From the NCBI RefSeq assembly GCF_943193135.1, contig NZ_CALPCZ010000022.1, forward strand, positions 1 to 42,814: DNA of 42,814 nt, written 5' to 3'. This DNA is from Odoribacter lunatus. Its GTDB lineage: Bacteria > Bacteroidota > Bacteroidia > Bacteroidales > Marinifilaceae. The translations under genes and the position numbers were made by a program. Every line of letters starts with the position of its first letter. Position 1 is the stretch's first letter. Below are positions 1-8,215 of the stretch, in pieces. The notes below the pieces were generated by a model. It was not told the DNA's origin. It did not search any database and was given only the letters and a program-made list of their open reading frames with translations.

Positions 1-76
1 TGAGTGTGAAGTCATTCGGGTCTTCCGTCAGCGGATTATCCAATAACCAACCTTGCCAAAAATACTGTTTTGCCAT
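1..76 (-). CDS. Partial gene, N-terminus only; possible HU-like DNA-binding protein
   Basis: Reading leftward from an ATG at 76, an open frame of 25 codons runs off the window edge. The visible start reads MAKQYFWQGWLLDNPLTEDP. The LTxDPND-like stretch that closes it recalls the N-termini of Bacteroidales HU/IHF-like DNA-binding proteins, but 25 residues are too few for a firm call. No signal peptide is visible. The upstream side is AT-rich, as expected for a promoter region. Confidence 0.4.
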   Translation of the reverse strand, partial: MAKQYFWQGWLLDNPLTEDPNDFTL

Positions 77-268
77 AATTTTTCTTTTGTTTTAAAATGA
101 ATACTTATTTATATGTTACTAAGGAATTTACAAAAACAAGAAACACACCAAAATATCAACTTTTTTCTTGACCAAAAAAAACCTTCGTTTAAAATGGCTA
201 ATTTTCAAGTTCCAATACGCGCCCAAATTTTTTATCTCACTTTTTATAAAATTCTGATAACAAAAATG

Positions 269-298
269 TTGCAGAATGAGATTATTTATTTACTTTTG
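269..298 (+). promoter_or_regulatory. Bacteroidetes-type promoter
   Basis: TTG at 269-271 and TACTTTTG at 291-298 are separated by 19 bases, which matches the Bacteroidetes housekeeping promoter (TTTG, 19-21 bases, TAnnTTTG). It points rightward into a stretch with no convincing gene that ends at the terminator at 439-467, so it probably drives a small RNA. Confidence 0.55.
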
Positions 299-303
299 CC
301 GCC

Positions 304-467
304 GCAGAAGGGAAAAAACGCCCATTTTAAACCAAGGTTTTTTTGGTTGGCGTTTTTCCAAGATGCTATAAATCAGAAAATTGCATCACCAAGTTAGCGT
401 CGCCGGTGGGAGCTCCAAAGACTTCGCCGGCGCAATAAAAAAGCGGCAGGAATCCCCTGCCGCTTTT
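304..467 (+). ncRNA. Candidate small RNA between promoter and terminator
   Basis: The stretch lies between a good promoter (TACTTTTG at 291-298) and an intrinsic terminator (439-467), giving a predicted transcript of about 165 nt. It can form a long stem pairing GGAAAAAACGCC near 312-323 with GGCGTTTTTCC near 350-361, and a second stem pairing CGCCGG near 400 with CCGGCG near 427. A 94-residue open frame across it (113-397) begins upstream of the promoter and looks non-coding. The size and long stems would suit a 6S-like or other structured RNA, but I do not recognise the family. Confidence 0.4.
439..467. terminator. Bidirectional intrinsic terminator
   Basis: Perfect 12-bp arms AAAAGCGGCAGG (439-450) and CCTGCCGCTTTT (456-467) enclose a 5-base loop. 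An A-run precedes and a T-run follows the stem, so it can work in both directions: for the leftward riboflavin operon ending at 497 and for the rightward candidate small RNA. Confidence 0.85.
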
Positions 468-496
468 AAATGAAGAACGCCCCTCAAGCGGGCTGT

Positions 497-958
497 TTAA
501 ATCTGCTTCAGCAGATTGATCATTTCGATGGCGGTTGTGACGGCTTCAAAGCCTTTGTTGCCCGCTTTCGTGCCGGCTCTTTCCACAGCCTGTTCGATGG
601 AGTCGGTGGTCAGTATTCCGAAGATAACCGGAACACCCGTCCGCAGTCCCACCTGTGCCACGCCTTTCGTAGCTTCGTTGGCAACCATGTCAAAATGAGG
701 CGTCGCCCCCCGGATGACTGCCCCCAGGCAGACAACGGCGTCGTATTTCCCGCTCTCTACCATTTTCTGCGCCGTCAAGGGTATCTCAAAAGCCCCCGGC
801 ACCCATGCCACCGTGATGTCCGCTTCTTCTCCCCCGTGACGTACGAAAGCGTCCACGGCACCCCCCAGCAGTTTACTCGTAATAAATTCATTGAAACGGC
901 CGGCCACTATTCCGATCCGCTGTCCTTCCGCCAATAATTTTCCTTCCAAAGTTTTCAT
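497..958 (-). CDS. ribH: 6,7-dimethyl-8-ribityllumazine synthase (RibH)
   Basis: Lumazine synthase condenses 5-amino-6-ribitylamino-uracil with 3,4-dihydroxy-2-butanone 4-phosphate, the penultimate step of riboflavin synthesis, in the cytoplasm. The 153-residue product has the usual family length. It carries the N-terminal GRFNEFI substrate-binding segment, the central VPGAFEIP motif, and the [15 protein letters not shown] region, where the histidine is the family's catalytic residue. It is the last gene of a leftward ribD-ribE-ribBA-ribH operon, 18 bases after ribBA, and is closed by the terminator at 439-467. Confidence 0.95.
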   Translation of the reverse strand: MKTLEGKLLAEGQRIGIVAGRFNEFITSKLLGGAVDAFVRHGGEEADITVAWVPGAFEIPLTAQKMVESGKYDAVVCLGAVIRGATPHFDMVANEATKGVAQVGLRTGVPVIFGILTTDSIEQAVERAGTKAGNKGFEAVTTAIEMINLLKQI

Positions 959-976
959 GGTATCCTATTTTTAAGT

Positions 977-2221
977 TTATACTTTCTTCCAATCATTTTT
1001 CACATGCAGGATGTGTCCCATTTTCTTGTATTTGGTATACATATAAAATTCGTTCTTTTCGTTACAGGTCATCTCAATCGGCTCCCGCCCCACAATCTCC
1101 AGCCCATAGCCGTCCAGTCCTTTCATCTTCAGCGGATTGTTCGTCATCAGAATCATTTTTCTCACACCAAGGTCCGCCAATATCTCGGCTCCCGTCCCGT
1201 ACTCCCGCAAATCGGCCTTGAAGCCCAGCGCCAAATTCGCCTCCACCGTATCCATGCCGCCGTCCTGCAAATGGTAAGCCTTGAGTTTGTTTATCAAACC
1301 GATGCCCCGTCCCTCCTGGCGCATGTAAAGCAATACGCCCCTGCCGTTCTTCTCAATCCGCCGGAGCGCTTCCGCCAACTGTTCCCCGCAATCACAACGC
1401 AACGAGCCGAAAGCATCCCCCGTGAGGCATTCCGAATGCACCCGACACAACACCGGTTCCCCGTTCGCCACATCGCCTTTCACCAACGCCACATGGTGCT
1501 CGCCCGTAATCTTGTTCACATACCCGTATGCTTTGAATATACCGTATTTCGTCGGCATCTCCGCTTCCGTAACCCGCTCCACGAGGACTTCCGTCCGACG
1601 GCGGTAAGCTATGAGGTCCGCCACCGTAATGATTTTCAATCCATGCTGCCGGGCAAAAGCCAGCAATTCCGTCGTGCGCATCATCGTGCCGTCCTCCCGC
1701 ATAATCTCACAGCACAATCCGCATTCTTTCAACCCCGCAATCCGCATCAAATCCACCGTCGCCTCGGTATGCCCCATCCGCTCCAACACGCCTCCCGCTT
1801 TCGCTTCCAGCGGGAACATGTGCCCCGGCCGACGGAAATCCGAAGGCTTGGCATCCTCCTCCACGCATTTCATCGCCGTTACCGACCGCTCCAATGCCGA
1901 AATTCCCGTTGTCGTGGAAATATGGTCAATAGACACAGTAAACGCCGTCGCGTGGTTGTCCGTATTGTGGGCGACCATCTGCTGCAAATCCAGCTTCTCC
2001 GTCAGCGCCCGGCTCATCGGCATGCAAATCAGCCCCTTGGCATAAGAAGCCATAAAATTCACATTCTCCAGTGTAGCGAATTCGGCGGCGCAAATCAAAT
2101 CCCCCTCGTTCTCCCGGTCGGGATCATCCACCGTCACAATAATCTTTCCGGCCTTCAAATCGGCCACCGCCTCCTCGATTGTATTAAATTTCACTTCTTC
2201 CATCTTATCTGTTTTATTCAT
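977..2221 (-). CDS. ribBA: Bifunctional DHBP synthase / GTP cyclohydrolase II (RibBA)
   Basis: This fusion enzyme supplies both precursors of riboflavin. The N-terminal half makes 3,4-dihydroxy-2-butanone 4-phosphate from ribulose 5-phosphate. The C-terminal half opens GTP. The DHBP synthase motif [11 protein letters not shown] lies near residues 32-42. The cyclohydrolase part has the zinc-binding pattern [20 protein letters not shown] and the later RQEGRGIGL motif. The 414-residue length is typical of the fusion. The ATG at 2221 is chosen because AAGGAGAAAATA lies directly before it. It sits 10 bases after ribE in the operon. Confidence 0.96.
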   Translation of the reverse strand: MNKTDKMEEVKFNTIEEAVADLKAGKIIVTVDDPDRENEGDLICAAEFATLENVNFMASYAKGLICMPMSRALTEKLDLQQMVAHNTDNHATAFTVSIDHISTTTGISALERSVTAMKCVEEDAKPSDFRRPGHMFPLEAKAGGVLERMGHTEATVDLMRIAGLKECGLCCEIMREDGTMMRTTELLAFARQHGLKIITVADLIAYRRRTEVLVERVTEAEMPTKYGIFKAYGYVNKITGEHHVALVKGDVANGEPVLCRVHSECLTGDAFGSLRCDCGEQLAEALRRIEKNGRGVLLYMRQEGRGIGLINKLKAYHLQDGGMDTVEANLALGFKADLREYGTGAEILADLGVRKMILMTNNPLKMKGLDGYGLEIVGREPIEMTCNEKNEFYMYTKYKKMGHILHVKNDWKKV

Positions 2222-2231
2222 TATTTTCTCC

Positions 2232-2864
2232 TTAAAATCCGTGTTCTTTCAGGAACTCCACAGACAGTCCCTGCCGCTGCGTTCCCGTCAGTTTCTCTAC
2301 ATAGCGGGCTATCATGTCGTTTTCCAAATTGACCGTATCGCCCGTCTTTTTCTTAATCAGCGTCGTTTCCTGCTGCGTATGGGGAATCACCGACACTTTG
2401 AACATCGTTTCGCCGACATACGCCACCGTCAGGCTCACCCCGTCAATGGCGATGGAGCCTTTTTCAATGACATAGCGCAATATCGATTCCGGCGCGCTTA
2501 CGGCAATCCATATCGCCGTATCGTCCCGTTCCAGGCTCAAAATCCGCCCCGTGCCGTCCACATGCCCCGCCACAAGATGCCCTCCCAAACGGGCATTCAG
2601 ACAAAGCGCCCGTTCCAGATTCACCGCATCTCCCGGACGCAGCAGCCCCAAATTACTCCGGTGCATCGTCTCGGGCATCACATCCGCCCGGAATCCCTTG
2701 CCCGTCTTCTCCGTCACCGTCAGGCATACCCCGTTTGTCGCGATACTGTCCCCGACATTCGTTCCCTCCATCACCCGGCTTGCCTCAATCTCCAGCACCA
2801 CACTGCGGCTGCCCCGCGTGATGCTCCCGACTTTACCCACTTCTTCTATGATTCCCGTAAACAT
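2232..2864 (-). CDS. ribE: Riboflavin synthase alpha chain (RibE)
   Basis: Riboflavin synthase dismutates two lumazine molecules to riboflavin. The 210-residue protein begins [10 protein letters not shown], the hallmark N-terminus of the family, and contains two repeated barrel halves. The first has NGVCLTVTE and the second has DGVSLTV, each contributing to a substrate site. [12 protein letters not shown] is a further conserved segment. It starts one base after the ribD stop codon, which implies tight translational linkage. The symbol ribC is used for the same gene in some species. Confidence 0.96.
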   Translation of the reverse strand: MFTGIIEEVGKVGSITRGSRSVVLEIEASRVMEGTNVGDSIATNGVCLTVTEKTGKGFRADVMPETMHRSNLGLLRPGDAVNLERALCLNARLGGHLVAGHVDGTGRILSLERDDTAIWIAVSAPESILRYVIEKGSIAIDGVSLTVAYVGETMFKVSVIPHTQQETTLIKKKTGDTVNLENDMIARYVEKLTGTQRQGLSVEFLKEHGF

Positions 2865-2865
2865 A

Positions 2866-4011
2866 TCAATATACCTTATATGAAAAACTCTTTTTGTCTT
2901 CCCACGGCAGCACCCTCGCCCGCAACAGAATATCCTTCCCGAATTGCTCTATCTGCCAGTCACCCAATTCCATCGCCTCGTACATCTTTTCCCAACCCGT
3001 TCCTTCGAGCGGCGTTTTAGCATCCCGTCCCCCTATCAGTTTGGGCGCAATAAACGTACACACCTCATCCACCAGTCCCTGCCGCAGAAAGCTGTAATTC
3101 AGCTCCCCCCCGCCCTCCAGCAAAATGGAGTCGATACCCATCTCTCCCAACACCCGCATCAATTCCTCCAAATCCACCCGTCCCTCCTTTGCCTCACAGC
3201 GCAATATCTCGATACCCAACCGTTCCAGTGCCTCCTGCCTTTCCTTGTCGGCCTGGGGCGTGCATACGACAATCGTCCGGTACGTACGCGCCGTCGCCAC
3301 CAGACGGCTGTTGAACGGCATCCGCAGATTGGAATCCACCACCAGACGCACCGGCTGTCGCACCTCTCCCTCCAACCGGCAATTCAACAACGGGTCGTCG
3401 GCCAATACCGTACCGATACCCACCATGACGCCCATAAACTCCCGTCTGAAATGGTGCACCCGCTCCCGCGCTTCCTCCCCCGTTATCCATTTGGAGTCTC
3501 CGGTACACGTGGCTATCTTCCCGTCCAGCGTCATCGCCGTCTTCAACACCACCCACGGCCTGCGGGTGGTAATATATTTCAAAAACACTTTATTCTGTTC
3601 CTTCAACTCCTCCTCCAACACACCGGTAACAACTTCTATTCCCTCCTTCTGCAACAATTCGATGCCTTTCCCCGCCACCAACGGATTCGGATCGGTTATC
3701 CCGATTACCACCCGCGCAATCTTGCTTTTGATAATCACTTCCGTGCACGGAGGCGTCTTACCGAAATGACAGCAAGGCTCCAGCGTCACATACATCGTCG
3801 CTCCCTCTACGCTTTCCCTGCACTCTTTGAAAGCGTTCCGCTCCGCATGCAAATCCCCGTAATATTCATGCCATCCCTCCGCAATTATCCTATCGTCCTT
3901 CACAAGCAACGCCCCGACCATCGGGTTGGGATTCACCCATCCCCGGCCTCTCTCCGCCAGTTCCATGGCATACTTCATATATTTCAGGTCAATCTTTTCT
4001 TGCTTTTTCAT
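2866..4011 (-). CDS. ribD: Bifunctional deaminase/reductase (RibD)
   Basis: RibD deaminates and then reduces the pyrimidine intermediate of riboflavin synthesis. The N-terminal deaminase carries the zinc motif HAERNAF followed by PCCHFGKTPPC. The C-terminal reductase carries the KTAMTLDGKIAT segment, SKWITGEEAR and the LLEGGGELNYS motif. I start at the ATG at 4011 (381 residues). An upstream in-frame start at 4041 falls inside the riboswitch terminator hairpin, so it is unlikely. It is the first gene of the operon and is controlled by the FMN riboswitch just upstream. Confidence 0.94.
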   Translation of the reverse strand: MKKQEKIDLKYMKYAMELAERGRGWVNPNPMVGALLVKDDRIIAEGWHEYYGDLHAERNAFKECRESVEGATMYVTLEPCCHFGKTPPCTEVIIKSKIARVVIGITDPNPLVAGKGIELLQKEGIEVVTGVLEEELKEQNKVFLKYITTRRPWVVLKTAMTLDGKIATCTGDSKWITGEEARERVHHFRREFMGVMVGIGTVLADDPLLNCRLEGEVRQPVRLVVDSNLRMPFNSRLVATARTYRTIVVCTPQADKERQEALERLGIEILRCEAKEGRVDLEELMRVLGEMGIDSILLEGGGELNYSFLRQGLVDEVCTFIAPKLIGGRDAKTPLEGTGWEKMYEAMELGDWQIEQFGKDILLRARVLPWEDKKSFSYKVY

Positions 4012-4030
4012 AACTTTTATCCAACAAAAT

Positions 4031-4053
4031 ACCCCGGACAATATGTCCGGGGT
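4031..4053 (-). terminator. Riboswitch expression-platform hairpin
   Basis: Perfect 10-bp arms ACCCCGGACA (4031-4040) and TGTCCGGGGT (4044-4053) enclose a 3-base loop. On the minus strand this GC-rich stem is followed by ATTTTG and lies between the FMN aptamer and the ribD start. That is the position expected for the ligand-controlled terminator. The short U-tract leaves room for a translational contribution. Confidence 0.75.
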
Positions 4054-4095
4054 CTATATAGTCATTACTCTTGTACGCTTGCGTACCGCTTTTCT

Positions 4096-4205
4096 TCTTT
4101 CATCCGGACTATTACCGTCGGTACCGGATTTTCACCGGTTCAATCCCGAAAAACGGGAGTCGCGGACTGTCACCGCCGGTAGGGAATCTCACCCTGCCCC
4201 GAAGA
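4096..4205 (-). promoter_or_regulatory. FMN riboswitch (RFN element)
   Basis: On the minus strand the stretch contains the conserved RFN boxes in order: GGGGCAGGGTGAGATTCCC, TACCGGCGGTGACAGTCCGC, ACCGGTGAAAATCCGGTACC and GACGGTAATAGTCCGGATG. These form the six-helix FMN aptamer. It lies about 85 bases before ribD and should repress the riboflavin operon when FMN is plentiful. Confidence 0.97.
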
Positions 4206-4221
4206 ATTGTCATTTACGCCG

Positions 4222-4251
4222 CAAAAGTAAATATTATTCCACAAAAAACAA
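4222..4251 (-). promoter_or_regulatory. Promoter of the riboflavin operon
   Basis: Read leftward, TTG (4251-4249) and TACTTTTG (4229-4222) are 19 bases apart, the Bacteroidetes promoter pattern. Transcription would start just before the FMN riboswitch. It stands back to back with the kbl promoter. Confidence 0.7.
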
Positions 4252-4281
4252 TATAAAAGAAAGTATCTCCGGAAAAAAGTA

Positions 4282-4289
4282 TAATTTTG
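4282..4289 (+). promoter_or_regulatory. Promoter -7 box for kbl
   Basis: TAATTTTG at 4282-4289 matches TAnnTTTG and lies 28 bases before the kbl ATG. No clear upstream TTTG box is seen at the right spacing. Confidence 0.55.
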
Positions 4290-4317
4290 GCCTCCGGAAT
4301 TCTAAAAAACTTACATT

Positions 4318-5508
4318 ATGTACGGAAAATTTCAAGACTATCTAAAAACTGAAATCCAGTCAATAAAGGATGCCGGTTTGTACAAAAACGAACGGCTTAT
4401 CGCTACGCCTCAGGGGGCAGAAATCAAACTGACCACAGGCGAAACCGTGTTGAACTTCTGCGCTAACAACTATCTGGGATTGTCTTCCGACCCCCGGGTG
4501 ATTGAAGGTGCCAAAAAAGGACTGGATGCCCGCGGATACGGTATGTCATCCGTTCGCTTCATCTGCGGAACGCAAGATATACACAAAGAATTGGAAGCCA
4601 AGATTTCCAAGTTCTTCGGTACGGAAGACACCATTCTTTACGCCGCTTGCTTCGATGCAAACGGAGGTGTTTTTGAACCGTTGTTCTCACAGGAAGATGC
4701 CATTATTTCCGACGAACTGAACCACGCTTCCATTATCGACGGCGTACGTCTTTGCAAGGCCGTACGTTACCGTTACAAACACGCTAATATGGAAGACCTG
4801 GAAGAGCAGTTGAAAATTTCTCAGGCACAACGCTTCCGCATTATCGTAACCGACGGTGTATTCTCTATGGACGGCGACATCGCCCGCCTGAAAGAAATAT
4901 GCGACCTGGCAGATAAATACAACGCTCTCGTTATGGTGGATGACAGCCACGCTGCCGGATTCATCGGCAAGACAGGCCGCGGCTCTGCCGAACACAACGG
5001 AGTCATGGACCGCGTAGACATCTTCACCGGTACGCTCGGTAAAGCTTTGGGCGGCGCCATGGGCGGTTATACCACCGGTAAAAAAGAAATCATCGAAATG
5101 CTTCGCCAACGTTCCAGACCTTATTTGTTCTCCAATTCCCTGTCTCCGGCAATCTGCGGTGCCTCTATCGCCGTATTCGACATGTTGAGCGCCAGCACGG
5201 AATTAAGAGACCGCGTTATGGAAAATGCGGAATATTTCCGGAATAAACTGACGGAAGCCGGATTCGACCTGAAACCGTCCGAATCGGCCATCTGCGCCCT
5301 GATGCTGTATGATGCAGTTCTTTCACAACAATTCGCTGCCGAGTTGCAGAAAGAAAATATCTACGTAACCGGTTTCTACTATCCGGTTGTACCGAAAGGA
5401 CAAGCCCGCATCCGCATCCAGTTGTCCGCAGCTCACACCCGTGAACAACTCGACCGAGCTATCGCCGCATTTATCAAAATCGGCAAGAAACTGAACGTTA
5501 TTAAATAA
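4318..5508 (+). CDS. kbl: Glycine C-acetyltransferase (2-amino-3-ketobutyrate CoA ligase)
   Basis: This pyridoxal-phosphate enzyme joins acetyl-CoA and glycine, or cleaves 2-amino-3-ketobutyrate in threonine breakdown. The 396-residue length equals that of the family. Visible motifs are FCANNYLGLSSDPRV near the N-terminus, the DELNHASIIDGVRL stretch, VDDSHAAGFIG with the cofactor aspartate, and TLGKALGGAMGG, where Lys242 should bind the cofactor. The alpha-oxoamine synthase family includes related enzymes, but the N-terminal half fits Kbl best. It is a single-gene unit with its own promoter and terminator. No threonine dehydrogenase gene is adjacent. Confidence 0.93.
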   Translation: MYGKFQDYLKTEIQSIKDAGLYKNERLIATPQGAEIKLTTGETVLNFCANNYLGLSSDPRVIEGAKKGLDARGYGMSSVRFICGTQDIHKELEAKISKFFGTEDTILYAACFDANGGVFEPLFSQEDAIISDELNHASIIDGVRLCKAVRYRYKHANMEDLEEQLKISQAQRFRIIVTDGVFSMDGDIARLKEICDLADKYNALVMVDDSHAAGFIGKTGRGSAEHNGVMDRVDIFTGTLGKALGGAMGGYTTGKKEIIEMLRQRSRPYLFSNSLSPAICGASIAVFDMLSASTELRDRVMENAEYFRNKLTEAGFDLKPSESAICALMLYDAVLSQQFAAELQKENIYVTGFYYPVVPKGQARIRIQLSAAHTREQLDRAIAAFIKIGKKLNVIK

Positions 5509-5532
5509 CATCTATTTTCATCAACCACCGAT

Positions 5533-5566
5533 AAGGCTGTATCAAAATTAATTTTGGTACAGCCTT
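5533..5566 (+). terminator. Terminator of kbl
   Basis: A 34-base near-palindrome has left arm AAGGCTGTATCAAAATT (5533-5549) and right arm AATTTTGGTACAGCCTT (5550-5566), with one mismatched pair, 24 bases after the kbl stop codon. The next gene starts at 5583. Confidence 0.75.
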
Positions 5567-5582
5567 TCATTATAACTGCATT

Positions 5583-6368
5583 ATGAAAACATCCCTATTT
5601 ATTACTTCCCTCATCCTTTTGAACACGCTTTTTTACGGCTGTGGTTCTTCCCCAAAAGAGGAGTGGAAATTGGTCTGGGAAGATTCTTTCACTCAAAACG
5701 GCGTGCTGGACACTACCGTGTGGAGTAAGATTTCCAGAGGCCCGTCCGACTGGAATAACTATATGAGCTCTTTTGACTCCTGCTATGAAGTAAAAAACAG
5801 TAACCTTATCCTATACGGCATAAGAAATACTACCCAATGCCAGGACACGGCGCCCTATCTGACAGGCGGCGTCTACACCAAAGGTAAAAAGACCTTCACA
5901 GAAGGCAAACTTGAAATCCGGGCAAAATTGGGCGCCGTGACAGGAGCCTGGCCCGCAATCTGGATGTTGCCTGAAAATGCCCCCTGGCCGACAGGCGGAG
6001 AAATCGACATCATGGAGCACCTCAATTTTGATACGATTGTCTACCAGACGACACACTCTCATTACTCCCACACCCTCGGCATTAAAGACAATCCGAAAAA
6101 CGGCGCTACAGCTGTCATCAATCCAGAAGATTACAACATTTACGGCGTGGAGCTATATCAGGACAGCCTGGTGTTCTCCGTCAATCGGCAACACGTATTC
6201 ACCTATCCCCGGATAGAAACGGACCAACCGGGACAATTCCCGTTTGACAGGCCTTTTTATCTCCTCATAGATATGCAGCTTGGAGGAAACTGGGTCGGAA
6301 AAGTGAATCCCGATGAATTACCGGTAAAAATGGAAGTCGATTGGGTAAGATTTTATAAAAAGCAATAG
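5583..6368 (+). CDS. Glycoside hydrolase family 16 lipoprotein
   Basis: A secreted beta-glucanase-type enzyme. GH16 members cleave beta-1,3/1,4-glucans, agars and similar polysaccharides with retention. The N-terminus is a lipoprotein signal ending LFYGC with Cys20, so the protein is probably anchored in an outer or inner membrane. The catalytic motif EIDIME, at about residues 140-145, supplies nucleophile and acid/base. It is preceded by GAWPAIWMLP, typical of the family. The 261-residue length is a single catalytic domain without binding modules. No SusCD pair is next to it, so the substrate cannot be assigned. It ends 10 bases from the end of the convergent gene at 6378. Confidence 0.9.
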   Translation: MKTSLFITSLILLNTLFYGCGSSPKEEWKLVWEDSFTQNGVLDTTVWSKISRGPSDWNNYMSSFDSCYEVKNSNLILYGIRNTTQCQDTAPYLTGGVYTKGKKTFTEGKLEIRAKLGAVTGAWPAIWMLPENAPWPTGGEIDIMEHLNFDTIVYQTTHSHYSHTLGIKDNPKNGATAVINPEDYNIYGVELYQDSLVFSVNRQHVFTYPRIETDQPGQFPFDRPFYLLIDMQLGGNWVGKVNPDELPVKMEVDWVRFYKKQ

Positions 6369-6377
6369 TCCACGAGC

Positions 6378-8198
6378 CTATTGTACCAATTCGTCCACTA
6401 ATTTTTCAAAAAAACCTTTATAAGAAGAGAGGTTGATCTTACCGGTCAATCTCTCTTTTCTTTCCATATCGGCCGCCGCCACGGCAAACCAGCGGGCAGC
6501 CTTGAAACGTATGGATTTATCAAGACAGTTTTCATTAATCTTTACCCCCCAGCCATACAATTCGGCTTCGGAGATTTTCTCTTCATTCCACCGTTCTTCC
6601 GCCAATTCGGTGTAAGTACGCCAATCCCCTGTTTTCTCAGCCGCATCCATGCGGGCTGCTCTGGCAATGATACGCCAGCCATCCACTTTTTCTTTCTTTA
6701 ATCCTTTCACATACTCCTTGAAAGCCAGTTCATCGAAGCGCCATCCCTCATCGGTTTCCTGTACAAAATCACCCGCTCCCGCCTGCCATATCTCCCGTAT
6801 CTTACGTTCCACCGCTTCCTGTCCGTACAATGTCCCCAGTTCCGCACGATGCACCCTGACATACAAAAACAACTCTGAACGAGCATCGGTTACATACGTC
6901 CTGTACAATTCCCAATATTTCGCTTTCCGCAACGAGTCGCCACCCAAGCCGGAAAGATAAGACGATGCCGCTTCTCCCGCCTGCTTCATTCGTCCCGCCC
7001 GTCCTGAAGTCCTTATATATTCTTCTATGAAATCGGCACTCCGCTCTCCTTGCCTGTATTTTTCACTCATAGCCTTCCATCCGTTCCCAGCCAAAACGCG
7101 CTGTGCCTCGCCGAGCAACTCTTCCGCCGATTCCACATTCACAATCTGATGCTGAATATTTCCCTCGGCATCTACAAAGCAAAAAAACTGATTCCCCGCG
7201 AGAGCATATTTTTCTTTTATCCGCCTGCCCTCCTCTTCCTGTACACTATAACTCCCGCTTACAAAATGCCTTTCCCAAAACTCCGCAACGCGAGGATCCC
7301 GCCATATTTTTTTCTCCAACTGCTTTCTCTCTGCACCCGTCAAAAAATACAAGTCAAGAAATACCCCCTTACCTTCCCGGGATGCCCGAACAAGCAATGA
7401 GTCAAAAGCGACTGTTTCAAAAACAACACCTTCCGCCTTTTTCAAAGCCGTCTTACCCATTTCGATAAATATCTCCTCATCCATGAGTCCCTCTGCGGCA
7501 TGCACGATTTTTCCACTCTCATTGAGAAAAAAATAATACGGATAATGCAAATCCCCCGAAACAAATGTATCCGTGCGGACACTGATAAAATGACTGTTAT
7601 AAAAATCTGCCACCTTGTCTAAATTCAATACATTTTTTTCCATGAACAAACAAGACCAACATGTATCCGTGCGTCCCATTACAAATAACAATTTTCCATC
7701 AGAATCAGCTTCCGCCAATAAGTTTTCCAATTTTCCTTCCCGAAAATCAACTGAACGGCTGTTATTTTTCCTGATTTCCGCCCGTCTTAGAGCTTCCCTA
7801 CCCACTTCCAACAACTTATCCGCATTTCCACCTACTTCTTTCACCGGAACAGATTCCAACAAATCGCCATAGGGCATAAAAAAAGCATAGGCCGGCCACG
7901 GAGACATCAATAATTTCCGTTCAAAAAATTCATTGTCCACGGTCTGCATATTAATGGCTATACCGACAGTATTCCGCGACAGAAAAAGCCCAAGAGATTC
8001 ATTTGAAAACAACTTCCGAACCCGCTGCTGTTCTTCCGGGGAAACTCCTACCACCGCAAAAACGATTTTTCGTTCCTTTAAAGCAACCCGGCTCGCTTCT
8101 TCCCACGTCATCGCAGTAATCAGAGGACTGACTTCCTGTGCTTGTGCTTGCCCCTTCCCTATTCCCAAAGAAAAAATAAGCAGGATAATCCATTTCAT
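6378..8198 (-). CDS. Exported protein with repeated thioredoxin-like domains
   Basis: The 606-residue product starts with a Sec signal ending near GQAQAQ. Three thioredoxin-like segments follow, at about residues 30-135, 150-250 and 260-370. Only the second keeps a redox-type pair (DTCWSCLFMEKN). The C-terminal 230 residues are helical and have no recognised motif. Such proteins act in envelope thiol handling, but a substrate cannot be read from sequence. The ATG at 8198 is chosen because GAAAGGGG lies upstream. A GTG three codons earlier is the alternative. It follows lpxB by 17 bases and is probably co-transcribed. Confidence 0.75.
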   Translation of the reverse strand: MKWIILLIFSLGIGKGQAQAQEVSPLITAMTWEEASRVALKERKIVFAVVGVSPEEQQRVRKLFSNESLGLFLSRNTVGIAINMQTVDNEFFERKLLMSPWPAYAFFMPYGDLLESVPVKEVGGNADKLLEVGREALRRAEIRKNNSRSVDFREGKLENLLAEADSDGKLLFVMGRTDTCWSCLFMEKNVLNLDKVADFYNSHFISVRTDTFVSGDLHYPYYFFLNESGKIVHAAEGLMDEEIFIEMGKTALKKAEGVVFETVAFDSLLVRASREGKGVFLDLYFLTGAERKQLEKKIWRDPRVAEFWERHFVSGSYSVQEEEGRRIKEKYALAGNQFFCFVDAEGNIQHQIVNVESAEELLGEAQRVLAGNGWKAMSEKYRQGERSADFIEEYIRTSGRAGRMKQAGEAASSYLSGLGGDSLRKAKYWELYRTYVTDARSELFLYVRVHRAELGTLYGQEAVERKIREIWQAGAGDFVQETDEGWRFDELAFKEYVKGLKKEKVDGWRIIARAARMDAAEKTGDWRTYTELAEERWNEEKISEAELYGWGVKINENCLDKSIRFKAARWFAVAAADMERKERLTGKINLSSYKGFFEKLVDELVQ

Positions 8199-8215
8199 AA
8201 CCACCACCCCTTTCG

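Noticed and set aside
113-397. 94-residue open frame on the plus strand
   Set aside because: Low-complexity, Lys/Phe-rich sequence from AT-rich DNA. It begins upstream of the promoter at 269-298, has no ribosome-binding site and overlaps a likely structured RNA.
1004-2332. 442-residue open frame antisense to ribBA
   Set aside because: It lies on the opposite strand of a clear ribBA gene and is rich in Arg and His, which is a common shadow effect of GC-rich codons.
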